Below are positions 1 through 9,059 of a DNA stretch of 64,000 nucleotides, piece by piece. Below the pieces are notes generated by a model. It made no database searches and was not told the origin of the DNA. It saw only the letters and a list, made by a program, of their open reading frames with translations. Where the stretch lies: positions 3,472,001-3,536,000 of the forward strand of contig OZ242030.1 in assembly GCA_965205055.1 (NCBI GenBank), read 5' to 3'. How positions within the stretch are numbered: the first letter of the stretch is position 1; each line of letters begins with the position of its first letter. The position numbers were made by a program, and so were the translations under genes. This DNA is from CBDBBY01 sp965205055. Its GTDB lineage: Bacteria; Pseudomonadota; Alphaproteobacteria; Rhodobacterales; Rhodobacteraceae.

Positions 1-114
1 CAGCTTCAAAATATTGCTCACGCTCTCGTCGTGCTTGAAGCCGCTCGCATCTTGCGGCTCGTTTCCTGTGCCGTCGAAGCTGAATACCAAGGTACGTCCT
101 GTCGGCATATTCAT
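1..114 (-). CDS. DUF2235-type hydrolase, 5' part only
   Basis: The first 38 codons of a minus-strand gene that runs off the left edge. The reading begins MNMPTGRTLVFSFDGTGNEP. The FSFDGTGN stretch is the strand and nucleophile-region signature at the start of DUF2235 domains (alpha/beta-hydrolase fold, including Tle1-type type VI secretion phospholipases). AGGAG lies about nine bases upstream of the ATG, so the start is well supported. Nothing can be said about the rest of the protein, and the catalytic serine is outside the window. Its role (secreted effector or housekeeping hydrolase) is open. Confidence 0.7.
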   Translation of the reverse strand, partial: MNMPTGRTLVFSFDGTGNEPQDASGFKHDESVSNILKL

Positions 115-314
115 TTGCTGTTACTCCTTGCTTCCTGAAATTTGACTCGATCGTTGTTTCGCACAGGGCCCAACGTGGGCGCATGGCTCTCTCCGAACTT
201 GGTTCCGAGCGCTGTTTCAACATTTCAAGCCAAGGGAGTTTGAACCGCCTCGGACGGTGATCTTGAAAGAGACTCACAGGCTTGGCCTTTCGCGGTTGTA
301 TCATTCAAACGATA

Positions 315-503
315 TTAGTTTTTCCCGTGTTTTGTCGGATCCACCAACTTGAAGGTTGCACCTCGCGTGGATGTGGGCGGCAAAGGCTCGCCCTTGACGA
401 CGGTGCGCTCGGGACCCTTTCCGCCTCTTGGGCCAATCTGCTGGTACTGCCCCGACACTGGGGCACGCTGGCCGGGCTTTAGGCCACTGATTTTTCTTGC
501 CAT
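315..503 (-). CDS. YjzC-like small protein, 62 aa
   Basis: A 62-residue basic protein beginning MARKISGLKPGQRAPVSGQY, followed by a GPRGGKGPERTVVKGEPLPP block and a KLVDPTK tail. The pattern (PGxxAPxSGxYxxxGPRGG, then a proline block and K-L-V-D) resembles the widespread YjzC family of tiny proteins of unknown function. I chose the ATG at 503 over the longer upstream reading because GAGGA sits directly in front of it. It lies 200 bases upstream of the DUF2235 gene on the same strand; no operon is evident. Function unknown. Confidence 0.75.
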   Translation of the reverse strand: MARKISGLKPGQRAPVSGQYQQIGPRGGKGPERTVVKGEPLPPTSTRGATFKLVDPTKHGKN

Positions 504-589
504 CTGTAAGTCCTCATAACTGAAAATTTTGTAGAACGATTGGTGATCAAAACCAGATAGGTCACACAATTTTGATTTCAACCCCCAAC

Positions 590-1055
590 TGAATCTTTGG
601 CATGAAACATCTCCTCCGTTGGGCACAACTCACCCGATCTTTCAGCTGCACCATTCCGGGGTTGAACGGCGTCTGCGGACTTGCCGTTCCCCGGCACCGG
701 GATTGCGTCTGCGAGCGGCCCTCGTTGTGGCCCGCTAGCGATCGCGTTGCGGAGGGCGCGGCTTCCGTCAGGCCGGTCGTGCCGCCGCCTGTCCGGCGGC
801 CGGATGCTTGATGCCGTAGTATTTCATCAGTTGCGTGCCGATAAATTCCGCAATTTCTGGCAGGCATGTCAAAGACCGGTTTCGAGGCCCGCCGCGCAGG
901 GATGGACGGCATTCATGTTGTTTGGCTCCGCTCTTCGGCAATGATCATTTCGCTTGCTCCTTGGTATTGAGTGCCCGAGGGTGGAATCGAGCGGCGCGGC
1001 GGAATCCGTTTCATGGTCGGGGGCGGGCGGCCAAAGGCCGATCATGTTGTTTTTT
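590..1055 (+). repeat. Dispersed repeat R1, copy 1
   Basis: Non-coding stretch that recurs at 17719-17868 (+, partial) and 56398-56812 (-). Shared blocks include TTTGGCATGAAAC at the start, GGCCGGTCGTG-CCGCC-GTCCGGCGGCCGGATG, CCCGCCGCGCAGGGA-GGACGGCAT and, near the end, TTTCATGGTCGGGGGCGGGC followed by GGCCAAAGGCCGATCATGT. Open frames through it are not conserved between copies. In the other two copies R1 abuts an ISKra4-derived miniature element, so R1 is probably part of a decayed transposable unit. The remaining bases from 504 to 1120 hold no gene that I can support. Confidence 0.7.
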
Positions 1056-1120
1056 TGGCATTGCGGACATGAAACTGACGGTTATAGATGCCGCAAGCTT
1101 TTGATGATCGTATTTCGGAA

Positions 1121-4100
1121 TCAATGTCGCATGCGCTTTCGGATCATGGCTTCGTTGTCATGCCATTCGGCCTCTGTAGTGTAATCCTTCGTCATTTCCC
1201 GCAAGACCGCTGCCATGCGGGGATGCTCAAATTCGCAAGCTGTGGCCCAACTCTCGTATTGTTCGGCCAGCTCGCGCTCCTGTGCGCCGCCTTCTCCCCG
1301 GAAATAAGCGCCGCGAGCATTATGCCGACCGATCAATATGCCTAGTTCCAAATCGGAGCTATAAAGATCGTTAACCACTTCTCTCACAGGGTCACACGGC
1401 CACACTCCATCGTCAGCGGGAGGAGCACGCGCAATTATCTCTCCGATTTTGTGGTCAAGCACAGACCGGTGGCCTGTCTTTTCGCTCAAGCATCTCGCCT
1501 TTAGTATCCACGCCTTCAACTTCTCGGCTTGGATGATACCATGTTCATCTACGCCCGGCGGGGAGGAGAGTAAACTAAAGAGGATGTGAGCGATTCTGGC
1601 TTCTTTCTTCTGTTTCTCGAAAAGTTCAACGTCTTGGGGATCGAATCTTTCTTTGTATGCCATTCTGACGGCTTCGTAGAAGAGAGACGGGTTGTCGTTC
1701 ACTTCAGCTTCAAGGTTTGGGATGCACCCCCGATCAAACCTGAAGAATTCCAAGTACAGATACTCAAGACCTGCCATCCTGTCCCTGCCGATAGTTCCGC
1801 GTGAATCGAGGAGTTTGAATGCCTTTTCAATGGAGTGCTGGTCTATCGAAGAAGTGCCTCGTTTTGCCTCGTCGCTTTTGGGAAGAGCTTGAAGGATTGC
1901 ATAGAGCTGTTCGGACGCCACGCTTTTCAAATCCAGATGCACAAATTCGAATGCGGTCAATCCCCTGCCCGCTTCGATGAGCTTTGTAACCGCATAGCGC
2001 AGTTCCTGCTCCGACTGCCTCGCCCAAGTCGCAGGTACCGTTCGCCAGTACCCTTCGGAAACATCTTGGCTTGACGCTTCGACGGCTTGCCAGACTTTCT
2101 TGCCAAAGGGGCAAAGGCAGAAGAGGTGCACAAGCTGCTCATCGCTCAGCTCACAGCTTAGCATTTCGATGAGCTCCACCGCCCTGTCTTCTCCGAGTGA
2201 GTAAAAAAAACCGCCGAGCAATGGCTGCGATTTCGGCGAAGACGGAAATTTTTGCTCCCCGGCAATAAACTTTATGAAGTTAAGCTGTTCCTTATCGGAG
2301 GTGGTGATCTTTGCGAAAATATTCCCTACAACGTGTGCCGAATTGCCGGACATCGCAAGGCGCACAATACCTAACCCACTTTCCTTTGCGAATACCGCTT
2401 GGACGGCCAACTTCCGTTGTCTGGTTATGCGTTTATCGCGTGCCTCGAAATCAAGATCATCCTCATGATCATCTTCCCAAGAGTTCTGGATCCATTTGTT
2501 CTTGAAGAGCCATGCGTATTTCCAAATAATATCGTTCGGCTCGAGTTCATCATAGATATCTCGCGCTTGGTTTACATATTTTTTAGTGGACGCTTTCGGC
2601 GCATCCTTCTTGAAAAAACTGCGGGCGCTTCTACTGACGCTGATGCGGATTTGTTCCCGCAGCCGGGCGCGCTCTTCGTCGGAGGCGGTGGCTGCCCAGG
2701 CGATGACATGCTCCCAGATGCGCGTTCTGGAATTATCGTCAAAGTTCTCCAGATTATCGATCAGATCGGCAAGCTTGTCCCCGTTTTTTGAAGTCCAAGA
2801 TAGCGCGGTCTCTAGGCAGTGCAGATCAAACTTCCAACGCTCAGCATTCGTAACGACCCCGCCGCTTCCAAAGGCGTAATCGCGCCATTTCGGCTTGACG
2901 TTAAAGTCCCCGGTGCGTGAGCTTGCGTCATATTGATCACGTGCCACTGCCCATCCTACTTCAGGATGGTTCTTCACGAGTTGGTCAAATATCGTGATCC
3001 GCTGCTCAACGGGCGCTGCGGTTTGCGGCATCCAGCTTCGAAAGATTGAAAGCAAACTTTGCATTGCGGTGTTACGGCTGCGGTCTTCAGGCTCAAGCAC
3101 GCAAAGCTTTGCCAGAATATCGACGACCCGAAGCAATAACTTTGGTGACCAAGCCAGCATTTCGAGTGCCCAAATCAACCCGATCCTCGGATTGCCGAAG
3201 TAGATTGGGTTGTCAATAAGTCGCATCAAGATTTGAGTGTTTGGATTTTCCTTTTCCAAATCCTTCTCGATGATACTCAGAAATTCTTCCGGTGCAGCTT
3301 CGGCATAGTTTTGAAGCTCGCCCGATTGTGATGCCATCGTATTGCGACTCATGTCGGCAAAGAGCTTTCTCACAAGTAGGGTGGCCTGATTTTGCGTATC
3401 CACTCCGAGCCTTTTCTTGAATAGGCCGTTGCCGTGTATCGCCAGAATTACGAGGCTATCGGCAATGCCTTTTCTGAGCGCTACAGAGATGTCTCTCGTT
3501 TTACCATGGATGTTGGCCGCGCACTGATCTTTTTCTGGTAAATCAAGCGAAGGGTCGCGCTCCGAAAGTACGAGGTTTGCCGCATCGTAGAAACGTTTGA
3601 GATCCTCCGCGGTCACCCATTGATGCACGGCGTAGAGGGCGTCAATCTTTGAGGTCACGCCCCGAAAGGAACCTATCGACCAGACTGGTGCGCTGTAGAT
3701 ACGCAGGAGACCGGCTAACTCTCTTTCCAATTCAGCATATTTTTCTTGGTCTGCCAATAAGCAGAGGACGACTTGGTCCGCATCGTTGTCGTTTTTCCAA
3801 GCACCTGCCAGCATGAAAGGGAAAACGGAACAGGCGAGCGTTTTTTCTGCGCTCCATTCAGGTGATTTGATTGCGTGATCTTGTGCCAACCTCCGACGCA
3901 AGACCGTCAGAGAGCGGCCAGATTCGTCATTGAGGTGTTCGATTTCATCTCTGCTAAGACCCATCGTTTCTAGTGCTTTGCGGAAGGCTCCTTCGCTAAG
4001 AATATCAAGAACGATGTCTGCTTCAGTTTGTACCATTGTGCGCGGGACAATGGATATTCCGGCCAGCCGAACTCCTGTTTCAGATAGCTCGACCTCTATT

Positions 4101-5197
4101 TCGCGGTTGGTCGCCACCGGTATGAAGCGAGAGGACTTGTTCACCAGTTCAGTGAGTGGACCAGTTTCGGAGAAAACGACAACACGGTCGCGGATTGCTG
4201 TAAGTTCAGGGTCATCACCGCTCAACATTGCATAGATGAATGCCAATCCTTCGAGGATAGAATCGGAGGCAATGCGAAGTGTTCGATCCGATTCGCGCAG
4301 ATGGGTGAGAAGTTTCTTGCCAGCGATGATAGACGCTTCGTCAAAAATATGCGTTGTGAACGCAGGTTTGCAATCCGCATTCCACTTGACCCAGCAACGA
4401 TCAAGAGACTGCGTTCCGCGGTGTTCCCGCCCCGTTTCGTTGGCGAACCATACTTGGGCGGGGATGGACTGCTCCGTCCACTGCTCAAGATCACTGGAGT
4501 CCCAGACCCGAACATCTTTCCATCGCATTTTGGTGGTGTGAGATTCTCTCCAGATATTCTTTCCCGGCCATCGTCTCGGCGTGACGAAGATGAAAGCCAT
4601 CTCCAGTCTCTGAGCTTTAGGAATCGCTTTAACGCTTTTTGCAAAGTCCCGGTCTGCCTTACTTTTAATGTCTTTGTTGGTCCCAAACTCCCATCCAGAA
4701 GAACCGGTGGGCACCCACGGATTGCCAACCTTGGTTTGGATTTCTCCGTCCCACCCAGGTTGTTGAGAGTCATCGTGAGCCGGAAAAACAACTTTCTGAA
4801 GTCCGTCACAAGAGGAGTGAACAAGTATTCGCAGAAGCGCAGCCAGCTTGGCACGTGAGTCTATGCTGTTCGCCCAATGCTCAATCTCATTTGCCTTTGG
4901 GATGGCAAATGGCGGCACGAACGTCCGGACAGTAGCAATACTCGTAGCTGCAATGCTCGTTTTGGCATCAAAAGCACTTTGCATTGCAAGTAGGTCGCTA
5001 GCACTTGCGCCGAATGCCTTCTCCAGCTTTGCTGCCATCTCATTTGATAGGTTCGATTTCCCGTTCAGCAGGTTTGACAGTGCGGGGCGTCCAACACCTA
5101 CGGCTTTGGCGGCTTGGGTTACATTCATCTCGTTAGGAATCACGTTGCTTTTGATGTGGGATCCGGGATGATTCTTGCTGCTCTCTTTGCTCGACAT
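1121..5197 (-). CDS. 1358-aa HTH-fused putative defence protein
   Basis: A very large intact protein. Residues about 24-66 form a Cro/HigA-type helix-turn-helix (VTQAAKAVGVGRPALSNLLN). Residues about 115-225 hold a conserved block with PGWDG (147-151), SGWEFG (167-172) and FVTPRRWPG (205-213), which I read as a nuclease-like sensor or effector region, possibly PD-(D/E)xK; this is inference. A long, mostly helical C-terminal half follows. It recalls STAND-type proteins, but I see no canonical Walker A. The ATG at 5197 is chosen over the TTG at 5209 because GGAG precedes it. The HTH suggests autoregulation. It stands alone, flanked by repeat R1 and a decayed operon. It could be a single-gene anti-phage protein or a large regulator; I cannot name a family. 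Confidence 0.6.
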   Translation of the reverse strand: MSSKESSKNHPGSHIKSNVIPNEMNVTQAAKAVGVGRPALSNLLNGKSNLSNEMAAKLEKAFGASASDLLAMQSAFDAKTSIAATSIATVRTFVPPFAIPKANEIEHWANSIDSRAKLAALLRILVHSSCDGLQKVVFPAHDDSQQPGWDGEIQTKVGNPWVPTGSSGWEFGTNKDIKSKADRDFAKSVKAIPKAQRLEMAFIFVTPRRWPGKNIWRESHTTKMRWKDVRVWDSSDLEQWTEQSIPAQVWFANETGREHRGTQSLDRCWVKWNADCKPAFTTHIFDEASIIAGKKLLTHLRESDRTLRIASDSILEGLAFIYAMLSGDDPELTAIRDRVVVFSETGPLTELVNKSSRFIPVATNREIEVELSETGVRLAGISIVPRTMVQTEADIVLDILSEGAFRKALETMGLSRDEIEHLNDESGRSLTVLRRRLAQDHAIKSPEWSAEKTLACSVFPFMLAGAWKNDNDADQVVLCLLADQEKYAELERELAGLLRIYSAPVWSIGSFRGVTSKIDALYAVHQWVTAEDLKRFYDAANLVLSERDPSLDLPEKDQCAANIHGKTRDISVALRKGIADSLVILAIHGNGLFKKRLGVDTQNQATLLVRKLFADMSRNTMASQSGELQNYAEAAPEEFLSIIEKDLEKENPNTQILMRLIDNPIYFGNPRIGLIWALEMLAWSPKLLLRVVDILAKLCVLEPEDRSRNTAMQSLLSIFRSWMPQTAAPVEQRITIFDQLVKNHPEVGWAVARDQYDASSRTGDFNVKPKWRDYAFGSGGVVTNAERWKFDLHCLETALSWTSKNGDKLADLIDNLENFDDNSRTRIWEHVIAWAATASDEERARLREQIRISVSRSARSFFKKDAPKASTKKYVNQARDIYDELEPNDIIWKYAWLFKNKWIQNSWEDDHEDDLDFEARDKRITRQRKLAVQAVFAKESGLGIVRLAMSGNSAHVVGNIFAKITTSDKEQLNFIKFIAGEQKFPSSPKSQPLLGGFFYSLGEDRAVELIEMLSCELSDEQLVHLFCLCPFGKKVWQAVEASSQDVSEGYWRTVPATWARQSEQELRYAVTKLIEAGRGLTAFEFVHLDLKSVASEQLYAILQALPKSDEAKRGTSSIDQHSIEKAFKLLDSRGTIGRDRMAGLEYLYLEFFRFDRGCIPNLEAEVNDNPSLFYEAVRMAYKERFDPQDVELFEKQKKEARIAHILFSLLSSPPGVDEHGIIQAEKLKAWILKARCLSEKTGHRSVLDHKIGEIIARAPPADDGVWPCDPVREVVNDLYSSDLELGILIGRHNARGAYFRGEGGAQERELAEQYESWATACEFEHPRMAAVLREMTKDYTTEAEWHDNEAMIRKRMRH

Positions 5198-5490
5198 GTT
5201 GCTCTCCAATGCGAATCATTGAAGATTCTGTACTGTATAACGCAACACACTACAATCGTTGATTTGAAGTGATGGCGCCATGCAAGTGCGGTGAGAATTA
5301 CGGGCAAGACGAGATTGCAAGGCTCATTTCGCGGTCCGCAGACATGGTCGTTTCAAGCGATTAATGTTCAATTTCCACGACGTTACAACGAAATTTCACT
5401 GAAACTGCCCGCAGCTGGGCCAGTTTGCGTGCCTTGATCAGACCGTCAAAGGCACCTTCGAGCCGCAATGATTCTGTCCCCGGTTGGTAG

Positions 5491-5685
5491 CAAGGTAATG
5501 GCAGCGGGAGCGTTGATGCCGCAATAGGGCATGACTTGACAGCAAAGTACATTGAGACAGTCCAGTACGATCTCAAGGGTGGCCAAGCGAATGATTTGAC
5601 TGAAGACGATCAGATGGTCCATGTATTGCTTAGTGGCGCTGCTTATGGCGGCTATGGTGCGGTTGCCGTGCAGGAAGAGTCTTGA
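5491..5685 (+). pseudogene. 3' remnant of the gene upstream of the SIS gene
   Basis: An open frame of 64 codons with no start codon near its 5' end, ending in TGA that overlaps the ATG of the SIS gene (TGATG). The overlap is typical of translational coupling, so this is probably the 3' end of the preceding gene of the same operon, truncated upstream by a stop at 5488. Recognisable residues are GHDLTAKYIETVQYDL and a C-terminal GGYGAVAVQEES. I do not recognise the family. The bases between 5198 and 5490 show nothing coding. Confidence 0.45.
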
Positions 5686-6210
5686 TGGGACGGTTCTCGA
5701 AGAAGCTTGATCAATTACCCTCGACAATAAGCATCTGCCTTGGCGCAGGCTGCGAGAGTTTGTCGAGTGAGTTGTTGGAAGGCAAAGACCGACCAGCAAT
5801 TGCTGTCGGGTCAGGTGGGTCGGCAATTTCGGCAGAGTATTTTCGCCGCTGCAGGGAGACTTGCTCTTTCGGGAAAACGACGGTCGAGACCCCGATGCGA
5901 TTCGTGACAGACGTGTCGGGGCTGAGCGGCAGCGATGTCTGGCTGTTTACAGCTGGCGCTGAGAACCCAGATGCGATGGCAGTGGTCCAGAACGCATATC
6001 GTCGCGGCGCTGCTAAGATTTTCATGGTCACGCGCAGTCCCCATGGTCGTGCGGCTATCCTACTGGAGGAGCTGAGAGGCAAGATTTTTACCGCACCTGT
6101 ATCGGACGAGAGAGATGGTTTTTTGGCTACGCATTCCCTCGTCGCAACGATCACAATCTTACTTTTCGCGTTTGATGCTGTAGCTGACGCTCCATTTGGC
6201 AATGAGCTTA

Positions 6211-7191
6211 GAGCTTGAACGAAAATTCAGCAGCTTCGCCTAGATGTTGAGTGGTCTCGCCAAGATGTGGTATCTTTTGTCAACGTTGAACCCGACAAAA
6301 GGATGCCGGACATGCCTTGGAACGAGACCACCAAAACCGAGTATACACGCCCTCGGGATCGGTTTGAAAGCGATTTGACGGATGAGGAATGGAATTTGGT
6401 CGAACCGTGCCTTCCGCCTCCGTCCAAGAGAGGACGCCCCCGCAAGACCGACCTTCGGGAGGTGTTCAATGCGATCCAGTTCGTGCTCGCCACCGGAGGC
6501 CAGTGGCGGGCGATTCCTCATTGTTTTCCACCAGTTACGACGGTCCAGTATTATTTCTATCTCTGGAGTCGCAACGGGGTCATCGACCGGATGACGGACA
6601 AGCTTCGCGGCCTCGGGCGCAAGCTGGCGGGACGCTCGGAGACCCCGACAGCGGCGGCGATCGACACCCAATCGGTGAAGACGACGGAGAGCGGCGGGCC
6701 TTCGGGCTACGACGCGGGCAAGAAAGTCAAGGGGCGCAAGCGACACCTCGTCGTCGACGCCGAAGGGTTCCCGCTCGGGCTCGCCGTCCACGCGGCTTCG
6801 GTGCAGGATCGGGACGGAGCTCCGGCCGTGATCCTCGGAGTGCTGGAGAAGGCGCCGCAGATCAAGAAAATCTGGGCGGACGGCGGATACCGGGGAGAGA
6901 AGCTGGCGTCCGCGCTCAAGAAGCTCGGCATCGGATCCGATCTTGAGATTGTCAAAAAACCCAAGGATATCAAAGGGTTCACGGTTCTCTACCGCCGCTG
7001 GGTCGTGGAGCGGACCTTCGCTTGGATGTCGCGCTGCCGGCGTCTGGCGAAGGACTACGAGCGGAGCTTGGAGAGCTCCTTGGCGTGGGCGCAGCTGGCC
7101 GCGTGCCGCTTCATGATGCGCCGGATCGCAAGAGCCACAACATGCTGATAATAAGTAATAAAATGGGATTCATGAATTTCCGTTCATACTC
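6211..7191 (+). mobile_element. IS5-family insertion sequence, 981 bp
   Basis: A complete-looking element. The left end GAGCTTGAACGAAAATTCA is the imperfect inverted repeat of the right end TGAATTTCCGTTCATACTC. The flanks carry TTA (or TTAG) on both sides (6208-6210 and 7192-7194), a target duplication of the short kind IS5 elements make at YTAR sites. The element contains one intact transposase gene. The two end repeats are not identical, but the interrupted SIS gene regains its frame exactly when the element and one TTA are removed, so insertion was simple and not followed by deletion. Confidence 0.88.
6303..7148 (+). CDS. IS5-family transposase
   Basis: DDE transposase of about 281 residues. 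The N-terminal DUF4096-like part reads LTDEEWNLVEPCLPPP and is followed by RKTDLREVFNAIQFVLATGG. The DDE core shows AAIDTQSVKTTE (first Asp), IWADGGYRGEK (second Asp) and WVVERTFAWMSRCRRLAKDYER (the Glu with its R-x-x-R-L-x-K-D-Y-E tail). These are the hallmarks of the IS427/IS1031 side of IS5. ATG codons at 6303 and 6312 and a GTG at 6267 are all possible; the 6312 ATG has the best-spaced AGGA. The frame is intact, so the element may be active. Confidence 0.92.
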   Translation: MPDMPWNETTKTEYTRPRDRFESDLTDEEWNLVEPCLPPPSKRGRPRKTDLREVFNAIQFVLATGGQWRAIPHCFPPVTTVQYYFYLWSRNGVIDRMTDKLRGLGRKLAGRSETPTAAAIDTQSVKTTESGGPSGYDAGKKVKGRKRHLVVDAEGFPLGLAVHAASVQDRDGAPAVILGVLEKAPQIKKIWADGGYRGEKLASALKKLGIGSDLEIVKKPKDIKGFTVLYRRWVVERTFAWMSRCRRLAKDYERSLESSLAWAQLAACRFMMRRIARATTC

Positions 7192-7778
7192 TTAGAGATC
7201 AATTTGAGGAGGCAGCGAAGGCTGAGCTCGGCAAAGCGGCACGTGAAAGTTATCGTAAATTGTTCTCAGAGTTGAAGCCGGATGACACTTTGCTGGTCCT
7301 AAGCCAGCCTCAGCTTTCGCCTATTTCGACACTTATCGATACATCTGTTTGGGAAGCATCTATCTGCAACGTACAAACAACGGACTTTCGGAATTTTGCG
7401 CATGGTCGCCACTCTTGGCTTCATCATCGGGCGGACGATTCCTTCGTGGTGGCACTGGCGGGGCGCGATTGGCCGACTGTCCACACTTCAGTTCTTTCAT
7501 TGATCCCCTCCACCGTGCGGAAATCAATTGTTGATTTTGGAAACTGCGGGCGTTTTGACAATGCTGTCGGGATATTGCGAGGACTGGTCTTGATTGAGGC
7601 GATGGGAGACGCCGTTGGTACAGACCCGGGGAAACCGGGCGTCGGAACATTCGGAAGAAGCATCTATGATGATGAAGCATTATATTCCGCTTCAACGTCG
7701 CTAACATCGGCCGTTCGACACAAGTATGCAGCTGTTCTAAAGCAAGACACATCGGTCGCTTCGACTGCGGAACTTATC

Positions 7779-7823
7779 TGAACTGCACCGGATTTTCCGG
7801 AGAGCAATCGGCTAAACAAACGA
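7779..7823 (+). repeat. IS3-like solo end, copy 1
   Basis: TGAACTGC-CCGG-TTTTCCGGAGAGCAATCGGCTAAAC recurs at 11097-11141 with four mismatches over about 42 bases. The TGAA(C/T)-C-CC-GG-TTT-CCGGAG pattern is that of IS3-family terminal repeats. Here it supplies the stop codon of the SIS gene. A 31-codon open frame with an excellent AAGGAGGG site follows at 7849-7944 (it begins MSERKHTEPG). It may be a residue of the element's first orf, but it matches nothing I recognise. No partner end is visible before the PfkB gene. Confidence 0.6.
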
Positions 7824-7991
7824 GCCGGAAACTCGAAGGAGGGAATCCATGTCAGAGAGAAAGCACACTGAGCCGGGAGCGTTGCGGAGAATACTGGCGT
7901 CACTCTTTCCCTTCCGTAATTGGGGGTGTTCGGTTTGCCTCTGATGGCGTGAGGCTGGACAAGTCAGTTGGAATTGGCACATAGCGTAAAC

Positions 7992-8912
7992 ATGCAGTCT
8001 ATTGAAGTCCGATCACATACGGGTTTTGACGTAGTCGGGACCGGCTTCACAGTACTTGATCGGGTTTTTAAAGACGGTACCTTAAGCGACGAAGCCCTCG
8101 GGGGCTCATGCGGCAACGTCCTCGTTTCACTGGCGATGCTGCAGCGGCGCGTAGCGCCAGTTCTAGCGCTTGGCGATGATCACATTGGTGAACGCTTGGT
8201 AAGTGAATTTGCCCAAGCCGGCGCAATCACGGACTATATTAATCGCAGACCGAACCTGCGATCCCCGATGTTGAACCAGCTGCTTGACACCTCGCTGGGC
8301 GCGCACGAATTCAGCTCGGTTTGCCACGAGACAAATTCCGAGCATCCGGGCTATCAGGCTATTGATGAGCTTGAACTTCAGTTTGCCGTTCCAGCTATCG
8401 CCCAATGTCGGTTTTTTTATGCGGACAGACTGTCGGACAGTGTCATGGAGGCGATGCGTACAGCCTGCGAGGCGGGTGCTGTCGTGTATTTTGAACCCTC
8501 TTCCATCGAAGAGGATGACCTTTTTGAGCGTGCTCTGGAGTGTACGTCGATCCTCAAATATTCGTCTGACCGCTTGGGTGAGCGTTTGTCCGCGAGTGAC
8601 TTCGATTGCATTCAAATCGTGACCCGCGGTGCTTTCGGCCTTGAAGTGCGGGACCGTCAATCGACAAGATGGTTCGCTTCGGAACGAGCGGATGTCGTTA
8701 AGGACACATGTGGTTCTGGCGATATGGTAAGTGTAGGTCTGATCGACTGGCTGCTGACGCATTATCAAGATGCTTGCGAGCTTGTCGGGGAAGACCTTGC
8801 TGATGGCATTGTTGCTGGTCAGCGCCTTGCCGCAGAGAATTGTGCCTATGCGGGTGCAAGAGGCCTCTTCAAAGAACGCGGTGCGGATTACGTGCGCCGC
8901 ATATTGACATAG
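7992..8912 (+). CDS. PfkB-family carbohydrate kinase
   Basis: A ribokinase/PfkB-fold kinase of about 306 residues that would phosphorylate a sugar or nucleoside with ATP. Signature 1 is visible as LGGSCGNVLVSLAML and signature 2 as DTCGSGDMVSVGLIDWLL, where the Asp of the SGDM motif is the catalytic base. The middle (YFEPSSIEEDDLFERAL) is family-typical. The ATG at 7992 leaves a natural N-terminus before FDVVGTGFTVLD; a TTG at 7968 is the alternative, and neither has a strong ribosome-binding site. It follows the interrupted SIS gene on the same strand, and SIS-kinase pairs commonly handle sugar phosphates. Substrate not predictable. Confidence 0.85.
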   Translation: MQSIEVRSHTGFDVVGTGFTVLDRVFKDGTLSDEALGGSCGNVLVSLAMLQRRVAPVLALGDDHIGERLVSEFAQAGAITDYINRRPNLRSPMLNQLLDTSLGAHEFSSVCHETNSEHPGYQAIDELELQFAVPAIAQCRFFYADRLSDSVMEAMRTACEAGAVVYFEPSSIEEDDLFERALECTSILKYSSDRLGERLSASDFDCIQIVTRGAFGLEVRDRQSTRWFASERADVVKDTCGSGDMVSVGLIDWLLTHYQDACELVGEDLADGIVAGQRLAAENCAYAGARGLFKERGADYVRRILT

Positions 8913-9059
8913 GCCGTTGCTCAGTCGCGTGAAGTTTCTTCCCACCTTTTTCGCTCGTTGCAGAGTTCAGTTCGTAACTCCATCAACATGATGCCAAGCT
9001 TTGAATCGCTTGGAAATTGTTCAATAGCAGACACTTGCCTCTACCCAACCAAACCGCCG

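Larger units (their letters stand above)
5685..7781 (+). pseudogene. SIS-domain sugar isomerase-like gene split by an IS5 element
   Basis: Two halves of one gene. The 5' half (5685-6210) encodes a SIS N-terminal domain with AIAVGSGGSAISAEYFRR and LFTAGAENPDAMAVV, typical of phosphosugar-binding isomerases (AgaS/GlmS-C type). The 3' half (7192-7781) continues with FEEAAKAELGKAARESYRKL and IEAMGDAVGTDPGKPGV. Joining base 6210 to the base after the second TTA repeat restores one frame through ELRDQFEEA, giving about 370 residues. AGGAAGAG precedes the ATG at 5685. The terminal TGA lies inside an IS3-like end (7779), so the C-terminus may also be trimmed. The PfkB kinase downstream suggests a sugar-phosphate pathway, but the substrate is unknown. 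As it stands the gene is inactivated. Confidence 0.8.
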
